The position numbers were made by a program, and so were the translations under genes. Positions 51,711 to 59,984 of a stretch of DNA of 64,000 nucleotides are shown here, piece after piece. Source of the stretch: CATQGW01 sp965242565 (lineage in GTDB: Bacteria > Chloroflexota > Dehalococcoidia > Bin125); NCBI GenBank assembly GCA_965242565.1, contig OZ251457.1, forward strand, positions 3,100,001 to 3,164,000, given 5' to 3'. Position 1 is the stretch's first letter. Each line of letters opens with the position of its first letter. A model generated the notes under the pieces. That model saw nothing but the letters and a program-made list of their open reading frames with translations, searched no databases and had not been told where the DNA came from.

Positions 51711-52652
51711 ATGGACGAACTGCGCATCGTCTCGCTGTTGCCCAGCGCCACCGAGATCGTCTGCGGCCTCGGGCTGCGCTCGGCGCTGGTCGGGCGCTCG
51801 CACGAGTGCGACTATCCGCCGGGCGTCGAAACGCTGCCTGTCGTCACCCGTCCGCGGGCGCCGCTGAGCGGGAGCAGCCGCGAGATCGATGCGCAGGTGC
51901 GCGAACTCGCGCGCCAGGCGCAGGCCGCCGACGCGCTCGGCGTCTACGAGATCGACCTTGAGCTGCTGCGCCGCCTCGCGCCCACCCACATCATCACCCA
52001 GACGCAGTGCGAAGTCTGCGCCGTCAGCCTCGAAGAGGTGGAGCGCGCCGTGGCCGCACTGGTCGACTTTGATGTGCGCCTCGTCTCGCTCGCGCCCAAC
52101 TCGCTCGACGACATCTGGGCCGACATCGAGCGCACCGCCAACGCGCTGGGCCGCGCCGAGTCGGGCCGCGAGTTTGCGCGAGCCCTGCAACGCCGCATCG
52201 AGCGCGTGCGCGACGACTGCGCGGCGGCGCGCACGGAGATGAGGCCGCGCGTTGTCGTGATCGAGTGGGCGGATCCGCTGATGACGGCCGGGCACTGGAC
52301 GATGGAGCTGGTCGAGCTGGCGGGCGGCGAGCCGCTGATCGGCGAGCCGCGCGGCGAGTCGCTCCGCTTCGAGTGGGATGCTCTCGCGTCCGCCGACCCC
52401 GACGTGATCATCATCGCCCCTTGCGGCTACGACCTCGACCGCACCCGCGCCGACGCCGCGCTGCTCAGCGAGCATCCGCGCTGGGGCGACCTGCGCGCAG
52501 CGCAAACCGGCCGCGTCGCCGTGATCGACGGCAATCAGTACATCAACCGTCCCGGCCCGCGCGTCGTCGAGAGCCTCGAAATCATCGCCGAGATCCTGCA
52601 CCCCGGGCGCAACTACGGTCACCGAGACGCAGCCTGGGAGCCCACCGGCTGA
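51711..52652 (+). CDS. BtuF-like cobalamin/iron-binding domain protein without signal peptide
   Basis: 313 residues from ATG 51711. RIVSLLPSATEIVCGLGLRSALVGRSHECDYP starts a periplasmic-binding-protein fold of the BtuF/FepB type, followed by ITQTQCEVCAVS and VAVIDGNQYINRPGPRVVESL. There is no signal peptide, so the product appears cytosolic, as in other stand-alone cobalamin-binding members. No permease or ATPase is adjacent. Confidence 0.8.
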   Translation: MDELRIVSLLPSATEIVCGLGLRSALVGRSHECDYPPGVETLPVVTRPRAPLSGSSREIDAQVRELARQAQAADALGVYEIDLELLRRLAPTHIITQTQCEVCAVSLEEVERAVAALVDFDVRLVSLAPNSLDDIWADIERTANALGRAESGREFARALQRRIERVRDDCAAARTEMRPRVVVIEWADPLMTAGHWTMELVELAGGEPLIGEPRGESLRFEWDALASADPDVIIIAPCGYDLDRTRADAALLSEHPRWGDLRAAQTGRVAVIDGNQYINRPGPRVVESLEIIAEILHPGRNYGHRDAAWEPTG

Positions 52653-52661
52653 AGCGTGCGT

Positions 52662-52901
52662 TTAGGAACCGGCTTCCGGGAAGGCGGCGGCGCTCGTCTC
52701 CGCGTCGCGTTGCGCGACCAGCGCGAACACCGCTTCGCGGATGAATGCCGTCGTCTTCTCGCCCTCCCGCACCGCGCCGAACACCGCGCGGATTTCGTCC
52801 TGGTTGAAGCGCACCGTCACGGCCGCACCGGCCCGCGGCGCAACCTCCACCTCAACTGCCTCTTCGTTGACGACATCGCCGTACTCATTTTGGCAGGACA
52901 C
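52662..52901 (-). CDS. Putative antitoxin, ribbon-helix-helix-like (locus 2)
   Basis: 79 residues from GTG 52901, directly after the toxin stop (TAAGTG) with GGAGGGAGG upstream. AAVTVRFNQDEIRAVF followed by TTAFIREAVFALVAQR is a ribbon-helix-helix pattern similar in layout to 36642-36902. Confidence 0.55.
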   Translation of the reverse strand: MSCQNEYGDVVNEEAVEVEVAPRAGAAVTVRFNQDEIRAVFGAVREGEKTTAFIREAVFALVAQRDAETSAAAFPEAGS

Positions 52902-53225
52902 TTATCGCCTCCCTCCCAGCTGGCGGTACTGCGTTCGTTCAGAGGGCTTGACGGGCCACCCTGTCACAACGTGTGCATCACCCTCCGCATTCGGCAGCTC
53001 GAGGATGATCGTCAGCAGGCGCCCCGAGCCGTCAGGTCCGATCATACGCAATCGCTTGGGACGCGGCCGCACTCCAAACTCGTCCATCTCCTCGCCCTCC
53101 TCTTGCGTCTTGAACCTCGGTCGGCCCCAGAGGACTTCCTGCGCGCGTGCGATCGATAGACCGTGCGCAGCGAGCTTGTCCTCGCTCACGTCGTTCCACA
53201 CGAGATCGCGCACGCGGTACGCCAT
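52902..53225 (-). CDS. BrnT-like putative toxin (locus 2)
   Basis: 107 residues. VWNDVSEDKLAAHGLSIARAQEVLWGRPRF is close to the BrnT/DUF4258 N-terminus, and RMIGPDGSGRLLTIILELP with HVVTGW matches the locus 1 protein at 36307. Order is toxin first, then antitoxin, as in locus 1. Confidence 0.65.
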   Translation of the reverse strand: MAYRVRDLVWNDVSEDKLAAHGLSIARAQEVLWGRPRFKTQEEGEEMDEFGVRPRPKRLRMIGPDGSGRLLTIILELPNAEGDAHVVTGWPVKPSERTQYRQLGGRR

Positions 53226-53285
53226 CGGCGACTCCCGTCGCCGTCCAAGCTAGCGTGAAGTGGTAAGCCAATCGAGGAGCGACGC

Positions 53286-55277
53286 ATGCCCGAGATCCAG
53301 ACGCCCGATTGGGCGACCACCGACGCCGACGAGATCCGCCGCGGCGTTTCCGACGCCATTGACGAGGCGGAGCGGCGGATCGACGCCATCGCCTCCGTGC
53401 CCGACGGCGCGCGCAGCTTCGAGAACACCGTGCTTGCGCTCGATGAGATCGGCGACCTGATCGGGCGGGCCAACGGCAGCTTCGGCTTCCTCGCGCAGGT
53501 CTCCGCCGACGCCGGGCTGCGCGAAGTTGCGCACGAGGAGGAGCAGCGGCTCGATGTGTTCGCCGCCGGGCTCGGCTTCCGCGAGGAGCTGGACCGCTCG
53601 CTCAAGGCCTACGCGGCCCGCGCGGAGACCGAGGCGCTGCCCGACGATGCGGCGCGGCTGCTCGAATTCGCCCTGCGCGACTTCCGCCGCAACGGCTTCG
53701 ACCTGCCCGCCGCAGAGCGCGACGTGGTGCGCAACCTGCACGAGCGGCTGGTGCGGCTCGGCATCCAATTCCGCCGCAACATCGACGACTACGAAGACGC
53801 CATCCACATCAGCCGCAGCCAGCTGGCGGGGCTGCCCGACGCCTACATCGATCGCCTCCAAGCCAACGACGAGAACGGCGCGACCGGCTACCGCGTCTCG
53901 CTCGATTATCCCGAGCTGCACCCGTTCCTCGATTCGGCGCACGACGGCGAGCTGCGGCGCGAGCTCTTTCTCAAGAATCACAACAAGGCGGCCGGCGCCA
54001 ACATCGAGCTGCTCGAAGAGGCGATTGCGGTGCGCGACGAGATCGCGCGGCGGCTCGGCTATCCGTCGTGGGCCGCCTACGTGCTCGAACTGCGGATGGC
54101 CAAATCGCCCGACAACGTGCTCGACTTTCTGACCGATCTCGAAGCGCGCCTCGCGCCCAAGCTGGCCGACGATCTCGCGCTGCTGCGCCGCGAGCAGCAG
54201 CGGCGCACGGGCGAGGACCGCCCCGTCGACATCTGGGACTGGCGCTACTACACCAACCGCCTGCTGCTCGAAGAGCACCGCGTCGATCCGTTCGAGGTCG
54301 CCGCCTACTTCCCGCTCGACGCCGTGCTGGAGGGCATGTTCGATGTCTACCAGCGGCTGGTCGGCGTGCGCTTTATCCCCCGCCCCGACGCGGCGGCGCA
54401 GGCCTGGCACCCCGACGCGCGGCCCTACGACATCGTCGACGCCTCCGACGCCGACCGCGCCGGCGAACCGCTGGCGCGGTTCTATATGGACCTGCACCCG
54501 CGCCCGGGCAAGTTCGGCCACGCCGCCGCCTTCACCCTGCGCGGCGGACGCGAGACGGCGGACGGCGGCTACCAGCGCCCGATCTCGGCGATCGTCGCCA
54601 ACTTCACCAAGCCGACCGCCGACTCGCCCTCGCTGCTGCGCCACGGCGAGGTGATCACGCTCTTCCACGAGTTCGGCCACATCCTGCACCAGACGCTGAC
54701 CCGCGCCCGCTTTACCCGCTTCTCCGGTACCCGCGTCGAGCGCGATTTCGTCGAAGCGCCCTCGCAGATGCTCGAGCACTGGTGCTGGGAGCGCGAGGTG
54801 CTGGCCGGCTTCAGCCGCCACTGGCAGAGCGGCGACCCGCTGCCCGCCGACCTGCTCGACAGAATGATCGCCGCCAAGCACGTCAGCAGCGCCGTCGCCA
54901 ACCTGCGCCAAGTCTACTTTGCCCGCCTCGACCTCGCCTACCACGGCACCGGCGCGCAGAAAGACACCGACGCCGTCGCCCGCGAACTGCACCAGATCAC
55001 CGGCTTCGGCTTCCCCGACCACACCCACTTTCAGGCCGGCTTCGGCCACCTCTTCGGCTACGACGCCGGCTACTACGGCTACCTCTGGTCGCGCGTCTAC
55101 GGCGACGACATGTTCACCCGCTTCGAGGGCGCCGCATCACGCCCGGAAGCTGTGGGCCGCGAATACCGGCAGCGGATTTTGGAGCCGGGCGGAGCGCATG
55201 ATGGGGAGCGGCTGGTCAAGTCGTTCCTCGGCCGCGAGCCGTCGCCAGAGGCGTTCCTGCGGGAGTTGGGGGTGTGA
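53286..55277 (+). CDS. M3 family oligopeptidase
   Basis: 663 residues. Zinc site HEFGH at 461-465 (LFHEFGHILHQTL) with the third ligand Glu in VEAPSQMLEHWCWE downstream. Overall thimet-oligopeptidase layout, including YFPLDAVLEGMFDVYQRLVG and the C-terminal GYDAGYYGYLWSRVYGDDMF. It degrades short peptides in the cytosol; no signal peptide. Stands alone. Confidence 0.93.
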   Translation: MPEIQTPDWATTDADEIRRGVSDAIDEAERRIDAIASVPDGARSFENTVLALDEIGDLIGRANGSFGFLAQVSADAGLREVAHEEEQRLDVFAAGLGFREELDRSLKAYAARAETEALPDDAARLLEFALRDFRRNGFDLPAAERDVVRNLHERLVRLGIQFRRNIDDYEDAIHISRSQLAGLPDAYIDRLQANDENGATGYRVSLDYPELHPFLDSAHDGELRRELFLKNHNKAAGANIELLEEAIAVRDEIARRLGYPSWAAYVLELRMAKSPDNVLDFLTDLEARLAPKLADDLALLRREQQRRTGEDRPVDIWDWRYYTNRLLLEEHRVDPFEVAAYFPLDAVLEGMFDVYQRLVGVRFIPRPDAAAQAWHPDARPYDIVDASDADRAGEPLARFYMDLHPRPGKFGHAAAFTLRGGRETADGGYQRPISAIVANFTKPTADSPSLLRHGEVITLFHEFGHILHQTLTRARFTRFSGTRVERDFVEAPSQMLEHWCWEREVLAGFSRHWQSGDPLPADLLDRMIAAKHVSSAVANLRQVYFARLDLAYHGTGAQKDTDAVARELHQITGFGFPDHTHFQAGFGHLFGYDAGYYGYLWSRVYGDDMFTRFEGAASRPEAVGREYRQRILEPGGAHDGERLVKSFLGREPSPEAFLRELGV

Positions 55278-55283
55278 CCGAGC

Positions 55284-55973
55284 TCACGCTCGCAGTCGGA
55301 AGTCGGTTACGCGCCAGAAACCTGTCTCGAGCTTCTTTAGCTCGACGACGCCGTGCATCAGAAGCTTAGCTGGGATGTCCTCGTCAACTCGAACGTCCCA
55401 GCCGACACGAGCGCAATTCGCGCCCACGTGTTCTAGTCCAATCGCAGCAATGACGCCGCCTACACGGGTTGGCATATGTGCTTTCATGGCACAGGACACT
55501 TGAAGCACCGGATGATATCGCCAGATGAAGGAGCCGAGCGCGAAACCAATCATATCGCGTGCTCGGTCCATTTCGCGCTTGTCGTGGGCCTCTTGTGCTC
55601 GGTAGTACTCATGGACGAAACCAGCGAGCTCTGTCGTATGCTCATCCAGCATGCTGAAGATGATGCGATTGATTGGTCCGTGGAGCTTCGCGACTCCCGG
55701 CGACCCACCACAGATCCGAGTGAGAACCTCTGCCGCCAACGCCTTTGGCTGGCTGTTCAGGTAGGCTGCGGCCCTGTCATGGTCGCGACCATAGCGCTTC
55801 ACCATCAGCTGTACTTTTCTGACAAGGACCGCGTGCTTGAATCGCCGAAAGTCGCCGATCAAGTGGATCGTCGCCGAGCGGAAGTTGGTGTAGTTCGCTG
55901 CCACGCTTAGCACTAGCGCGATCGATGCGATGATCAGGCTCCAGTCTGTCATTGCCTGCTGACCGTTCTCCAT
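55284..55973 (-). CDS. Membrane-anchored protein of cassette 2
   Basis: 229 residues. One N-terminal hydrophobic segment (about 11-27, WSLIIASIALVLSVAAN), then a basic helix and a mainly helical soluble part with GPINRIIFSMLDEHTTELAGFVHEYYRAQEAHDKREMDRARDM spread over 130-175. No family recognised and no similarity to the cassette 1 membrane protein apart from layout. It starts 9 bases after the methyltransferase-HNH stop, exactly as in cassette 1. Its 3' end almost meets the convergent oligopeptidase. Confidence 0.6.
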   Translation of the reverse strand: MENGQQAMTDWSLIIASIALVLSVAANYTNFRSATIHLIGDFRRFKHAVLVRKVQLMVKRYGRDHDRAAAYLNSQPKALAAEVLTRICGGSPGVAKLHGPINRIIFSMLDEHTTELAGFVHEYYRAQEAHDKREMDRARDMIGFALGSFIWRYHPVLQVSCAMKAHMPTRVGGVIAAIGLEHVGANCARVGWDVRVDEDIPAKLLMHGVVELKKLETGFWRVTDFRLRA

Positions 55974-55982
55974 CGGTTTCGG

Positions 55983-57290
55983 TTATCCACTCGCCATCCG
56001 GCCGCGACGCTTGTTCTCTCGCCGCAGCCCACTCAAGGTTAACGTGTTGGACTTGATCCGGTTGCACGGCCCACAGAGGAGCAGGCGGTTTGAGATGTGG
56101 TTGAGCCCGCCGTCGGAGCGCGGCGTGTTGTGATCCAGCTCGAGGTAGAGGTGGTCGTCGAATTCGCGGTCGCAACCGGCGCAGACGAGGCCGTGTTCTT
56201 CGAGCAAGATGTCGATCATGTCGTCGCGGCTCAGCCGCGGGCCGGGCGGCTCAGCGATCCGGCGCGTCTTCGTGCGCAGCACCGGCGCGGCGACCTCACG
56301 ATCGTCGGTGCGCACCGGCACGGCGGTGTTGTAGCCGATCTGTCCGAACGTGAGCAGGCGGCCGTTGGTCTCGCCGTTGGGGCCGGCGAGGCCTTCGTCC
56401 TGCAAACGCTGAATTACGACGTCGTGCGCGCGATCCCAGATGTCCATCCCGATCCATTGGCGCCCGAGGCGCTCGGCGGCTACGGGCGTGGTGGCGCAAC
56501 CGCAGAACGGGTCCAGCACGACATCGCCCTCGTTGCTTGAGGCGCGGATGATGCGCTCGTACAGCTCCAGCGGCTTCTGAGTGCGGAAGCCTGTGCGCTG
56601 CGGGTTCCACCCCGTCACCGTCTGGATGTCGATCCACCAGTCGGTGATCGGCGTGCCTCGCTCCAGATCGATGTCGTCGCCGCCCGAGTAGGTGCTGTGT
56701 TTACCGACCTGCTGCGTGTTCTCCTTGTAGGGCTTGCGCTCAATGTGGAACGTGTAGTCGTCCGATTTCGTGTAGCGCAGCAGGGTGTCGTGCTTGCGCG
56801 GAAAGTCGCGGCGGGGGATGCCGCCGCCGGAGTAGCACCAGACGATCTCGTTGCGAAAGTTGCGCCGCCCGAAGATCGCGTCCAGCAGGGCTTTGACCCA
56901 TGCGTGGGCGGTGTGGTCGATGTGCAGGTAGAGGCTGCCGTCCTCGGTCAGGATGCGGTGCATTTCCATCAGCCGCACGCCGAGCCAAGCCAGGAACGCC
57001 GCCATGTCGTCGCCGGAAGCGGCGCGGGCGGCCTCGATCACCCGCCAGACAGCCGGCCAGTCGTCTTGGATCGCGTCCACCCATTCAGGGTGGACATCCT
57101 TGTCCCAGCGCCAGCGGTCGGTGAAGCGTGCGCCGGCGGCCAGGCTGTCGGGGGTGGCGTGGAAGTCCTTGTTCTTGTTGAAGGGCGGGTCAGTGGCGAT
57201 CAGGTGGACGGTCTCCGAGTTGATGCCCCGCAGAAACGGCAGGTTGTCGCCGTGGTAGAGCGTCCGGTTGGCGAAGTTCGGCGTGCCCAT
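55983..57290 (-). CDS. DNA methyltransferase-HNH endonuclease fusion (cassette 2)
   Basis: 435 residues from ATG 57290, which aligns with the GTG start of cassette 1. N-terminus MGTPNFANRTL-HGDN, TDPPFNK (motif IV), DPFCGCATTPVAAERLGRQW (motif I) and the C-terminal HNH (CAGCDREFDD, ELDHNTPRSDGG, LLCGPCNRIK) match cassette 1 almost residue for residue. The central part (about 150-250: CYSGGGIPRRDFPRKHDTL, DWWIDIQTVTGW) is unrelated in length and sequence, so it probably methylates a different site. The ribosome site region CGGGAGACGC is also shared. Confidence 0.88.
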   Translation of the reverse strand: MGTPNFANRTLYHGDNLPFLRGINSETVHLIATDPPFNKNKDFHATPDSLAAGARFTDRWRWDKDVHPEWVDAIQDDWPAVWRVIEAARAASGDDMAAFLAWLGVRLMEMHRILTEDGSLYLHIDHTAHAWVKALLDAIFGRRNFRNEIVWCYSGGGIPRRDFPRKHDTLLRYTKSDDYTFHIERKPYKENTQQVGKHSTYSGGDDIDLERGTPITDWWIDIQTVTGWNPQRTGFRTQKPLELYERIIRASSNEGDVVLDPFCGCATTPVAAERLGRQWIGMDIWDRAHDVVIQRLQDEGLAGPNGETNGRLLTFGQIGYNTAVPVRTDDREVAAPVLRTKTRRIAEPPGPRLSRDDMIDILLEEHGLVCAGCDREFDDHLYLELDHNTPRSDGGLNHISNRLLLCGPCNRIKSNTLTLSGLRRENKRRGRMASG

Positions 57291-57330
57291 CGCGCGTCTC
57301 CCGTCCAATCCGTCCGCATCGCGCAAGCGC

Positions 57331-57345
57331 AGAATACACGTTCGC
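57331..57345 (-). promoter_or_regulatory. Conserved GCGAACGTGTATTCT element, cassette 2
   Basis: Identical to 43181-43195 on the opposite strand; 40 bases lie between it and the ATG, against 41 in cassette 1. See that entry for the LexA-like reading. Confidence 0.6.
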
Positions 57346-57487
57346 AGCAGCGGGCGCTATCGCCCCGCCGGGCGTGGACGCTCTCCAGCGTAGGAGGGCG
57401 GTTCCGATCCGGAGAGGGCCAGCGTCGCGCGGACAGCTATGATGTGGGCGACCGCGCCATTGGCGTGGGCTGTGGAGGAGAAGCGCA

Positions 57488-57928
57488 ATGCCCGCAGTGG
57501 CCAGCCGCGCTCAAGACGTGGGGCAGCGCCTGATCTCCGAACTCCTGACGGCATCCCGTGAGGAGCCGCTTGAGGACGGCATGGCGCACCCGGCCGAAGC
57601 CATCCTCGACGACATCCTGAGGCTGCCTACCGAATGCGGAATGCCGGCGAAGCTTCACGAACTGGCGACCTCCGACGCCGACTCAACCGTCGCATCCGCC
57701 GTCCTGTGCTGCCTGGCTCGCCGCGACCGGCCGGGCGCGACGTCGTGGCGCGTTCGCATGGTCCGCGATGCGCTGCGCTGTGAGAGCGTCGCAATCCGCG
57801 ACGCGGCCGTGCAGGCGTGCGAAATGTGGGCGGATCGCGAGCTGATCGCCGTACTCACGGCGCATCACGAGTCGACGATCTGGCTTCAGGACTACATCCG
57901 GAGCGTCGTTGAGGGGCTGGCGGACTAG
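57488..57928 (+). CDS. Hypothetical protein, HEAT-repeat-like
   Basis: 146 residues with a strong ribosome site (GGAGGAG) before ATG 57488. The helical pattern with repeated ASDADSTVASAVLCCLARRD and SVAIRDAAVQACEMWADRELI looks like two or three HEAT-type repeats, a protein-binding scaffold. Divergent from cassette 2. No function assigned. Confidence 0.6.
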   Translation: MPAVASRAQDVGQRLISELLTASREEPLEDGMAHPAEAILDDILRLPTECGMPAKLHELATSDADSTVASAVLCCLARRDRPGATSWRVRMVRDALRCESVAIRDAAVQACEMWADRELIAVLTAHHESTIWLQDYIRSVVEGLAD

Positions 57929-57963
57929 TTGGCGTGTTCACACTTCCGTCTCCCGCGCCGCCC

Positions 57964-58039
57964 CTCCGTCTCCCTGCACCCACTCCGTCTCCCCGCACCC
58001 ACTCCGTCTCCCTGCACCCACTCCGTCTCCCCGCACCCA
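57964..58039. repeat. Four tandem 19-bp repeats
   Basis: CTCCGTCTCCCTGCACCCA repeated four times head to tail, with a C/T change alternating at one position; a fifth, partial CTCCGTC follows and merges into the REP-like element at 58091. Confidence 0.9.
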
Positions 58040-58094
58040 CTCCGTCACACCCGCCCCTCTCCCCGCCCCGTCATACCCGCGCCCCTACTCCGTC

Positions 58095-58117
58095 ATACCC
58101 GCGCTTGCCGCGGGTAT
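58095..58117. repeat. REP-like palindrome, copy 2
   Basis: ATACCCGCG-CTTGC-CGCGGGTAT in inverse orientation to copies 1 and 3, preceded by CGTC and followed by CTCGACG. Lies 43 bases beyond the 3' end of the GIY-YIG gene. Confidence 0.88.
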
Positions 58118-58159
58118 CTCGACGTGAGCGCCACAGACGCCGCTTCCGGCCCCCAGACC

Positions 58160-58450
58160 TCACGCCAAATCGTCGTAGAGGTCCCGCCATTCAGGATTGA
58201 ACTGATCGACCAACCCGCACCGCCGCGCCTTGCTCCAGCGCTTAATTTGCTTCTCCCGAGCGATCGCCTGGTCCATCGTCTCGTGCGGCTCCATCCAGAC
58301 GAGCTTGTCGATCTGGTAGCGCCTCGTGAAGGCGGAGCCTTCACCGCGCTTGTGCTGCCAGACGCGGCGCGGGAGGTCGGAGGTGACGCCGGTGTAGATC
58401 GCTCCGTGCGGGCGGCTGGCGAGGATGTAGACGCAGGGTTCGCGCGGCAT
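58160..58450 (-). CDS. GIY-YIG nuclease family protein (YhbQ/UPF0213-like), flanked by palindromes
   Basis: 96 residues covering one GIY-YIG domain: VYILASRPHGAIYTGVTSDLPRRVWQHK with both Tyr and the Arg, and Glu/Lys of AIAREKQIKRW, ending NPEWRDLYDDL. It belongs to the very small stand-alone GIY-YIG group. Palindromes of the same family lie on both sides in inverted orientation (58095 and 58491), 42 and 40 bases away, suggesting that gene and repeats form one unit. Confidence 0.85.
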   Translation of the reverse strand: MPREPCVYILASRPHGAIYTGVTSDLPRRVWQHKRGEGSAFTRRYQIDKLVWMEPHETMDQAIAREKQIKRWSKARRCGLVDQFNPEWRDLYDDLA

Positions 58451-58490
58451 GGTTGGCAGGCTAGCGGGGCTCCGTGCGGTTCTCGGCGAG

Positions 58491-58513
58491 ATACCCGCGG
58501 CAAGCGCGGGTAT
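58491..58513. repeat. REP-like palindrome, copy 3
   Basis: ATACCCGCG-GCAAG-CGCGGGTAT flanked by GGCGAG and GACGAAT, same orientation as copy 1. It is followed by GACGGAG half-sites up to about 58585. Confidence 0.88.
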
Positions 58514-58646
58514 GACGAATCTGGGGGCGGGTGTGACGGAGAGGGGCGGGTATGACGGAGTAGAGGGCGGGTGTGGCGGTTGAGGCGGCGCAATAATGTG
58601 AACAACACGCGGACAAACAGCTCAACGACAAAATCACGGCGCAGCC

Positions 58647-59540
58647 ATGCTGACATTCGTCATCGGACTCCTGATCGGCCTGCTGCTCGCCCTCGCCTCC
58701 GCCGACCGGCCCGGCGGCGCGCCGGATCGCGTCGCGCCGCCGAACGCAACCGGCCCCGACATCGCAAGCGACATCATCCCCTCCGTCGTCCCCGCCCTCA
58801 TCCGCGTGTACGACGGCGACGGCGCGCTGCGGCGCGAGTGGACCGCCGCCGGCGCCGGTCCGATCGGCTGGACGCGCCGCCCTGAGATGCTCGTCTTCTT
58901 CACCTACACCGCGTCGGGCCGCGCGACCGTGGCCGGCGACCCCGCCAGCGGTGCGCTCTACGAACTCACGCCGCCGGAGGAGATATTGCCGCCGATGCAC
59001 GCCGAGGGCTACCCCGACGCCGCCGGCGCATTCCGCGTCGCGGCCGACGGCGTGCGCCGGCACGACGAGCTGCTGCTCGCGGACCGCGGCCTCGAATTCT
59101 CCCTGCTCGCCTCACCCTCGGGCCGCTGGGTCGCCGCCTTCGAGCGCCAGCCGCTCAACACCTACGCCGTCTGGTCAATCGACCCGCGCGGCGGCGTCCC
59201 GGCCTTTGAGCGCCTGGTGGACTACGCCGAACTGCCGCTCAATTTCGCCGAGGGCAATCCGCTTTCGCCCAACCGCCGCTGGTTCGTGACCACCGGCACG
59301 GTCCAGACCATCCTGCGCCGCGCCGACGGCCTCGTGAAAATTCTCCCCGTCGGCAGCTTCTCGCCCCCGCTCTGGCGTGACGACGGCGCCGCGTTCATCC
59401 TCAACAGCACCATCGGCGAGGTGTTGGTTGACATGCCGGAGGCGACTCTGCGCGTCATCATCCACGGCTCTCCGCCAATCCTCGGCTGGCAGGGCGACCG
59501 CATCTTCTGGTTTGCCCAAACCGTCGGCTCCGACGAATAG
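58647..59540 (+). CDS. Hypothetical exported or membrane-anchored protein
   Basis: 297 residues. MLTFVIGLLIGLLLALASA is an uncleaved anchor or signal peptide. The rest is beta-rich with repeats of strand-turn pattern (VFFTYTASGRATVAGD, GRWVAAFERQPLNTYAVWSID, NRRWFVTTGTVQTILRRADG, WRDDGAAFILNSTIGEVL), like a beta-propeller of the WD40/PD40 type. No family recognised. Stands alone. Confidence 0.65.
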   Translation: MLTFVIGLLIGLLLALASADRPGGAPDRVAPPNATGPDIASDIIPSVVPALIRVYDGDGALRREWTAAGAGPIGWTRRPEMLVFFTYTASGRATVAGDPASGALYELTPPEEILPPMHAEGYPDAAGAFRVAADGVRRHDELLLADRGLEFSLLASPSGRWVAAFERQPLNTYAVWSIDPRGGVPAFERLVDYAELPLNFAEGNPLSPNRRWFVTTGTVQTILRRADGLVKILPVGSFSPPLWRDDGAAFILNSTIGEVLVDMPEATLRVIIHGSPPILGWQGDRIFWFAQTVGSDE

Positions 59541-59553
59541 CCCCTCTCGCGCC

Positions 59554-59814
59554 TCACTCCTCCTCAACGATCTCCAGCACGATGGTGTCGACGACCTCTT
59601 TGCCGCGTCGGGCCGACGCTCGCTCGAGCCGGCGGTCCAACGAGTCGCCCACACGCACGATCAGCTCGATGTAGGCGATGCCGGCGAAGCTCAGCCCGAT
59701 CGTCCAGACAGGCCCGAACGCAGCGCCCACCGCGATCAGCCCGCCATAAGAGACGAGCCGGGCTGCGTTGACCGAATTGATCATTGCCGAGCTCGGCCTC
59801 GTCATGCTCCCCAT
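59554..59814 (-). CDS. Small membrane protein with two helices
   Basis: 86 residues from ATG 59814 (a second ATG at 59805). Two hydrophobic segments (LVSYGGLIAVGAAFGPVWTIGLSFAGIAYIELIV) followed by a charged tail DRRLERASARRGKEVVDTIVLEIVEEE. Longer upstream frame is Arg-rich and discarded. Function unknown. Confidence 0.55.
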   Translation of the reverse strand: MGSMTRPSSAMINSVNAARLVSYGGLIAVGAAFGPVWTIGLSFAGIAYIELIVRVGDSLDRRLERASARRGKEVVDTIVLEIVEEE

Positions 59815-59984
59815 CCCCCTGCGCCGTCGTCCTCGGCGGCCCGCCTTCAGAGTAAGCCTTGCGCCGTTGCGGACGCGCGGCCGCCCGCGCGGGCTGTCCC
59901 GATGGGCGGGGCGGCTATGATGCAACCGCGCCCGCCGGATGCGACGGCTGGTCGCGCCGTGCGCGCCGCGAAGGAGAGTGACCA

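Noticed and set aside
53250..55049. 599-codon open frame antisense to the M3 oligopeptidase
   Set aside because: Its composition follows the third codon positions of the peptidase gene and it has no domain; the sense strand has a clear zinc protease.
57964..58039. Possible short CRISPR or VNTR-coded peptide
   Set aside because: 19-bp units are contiguous with no spacers; reading frames through them are low complexity without a start context.
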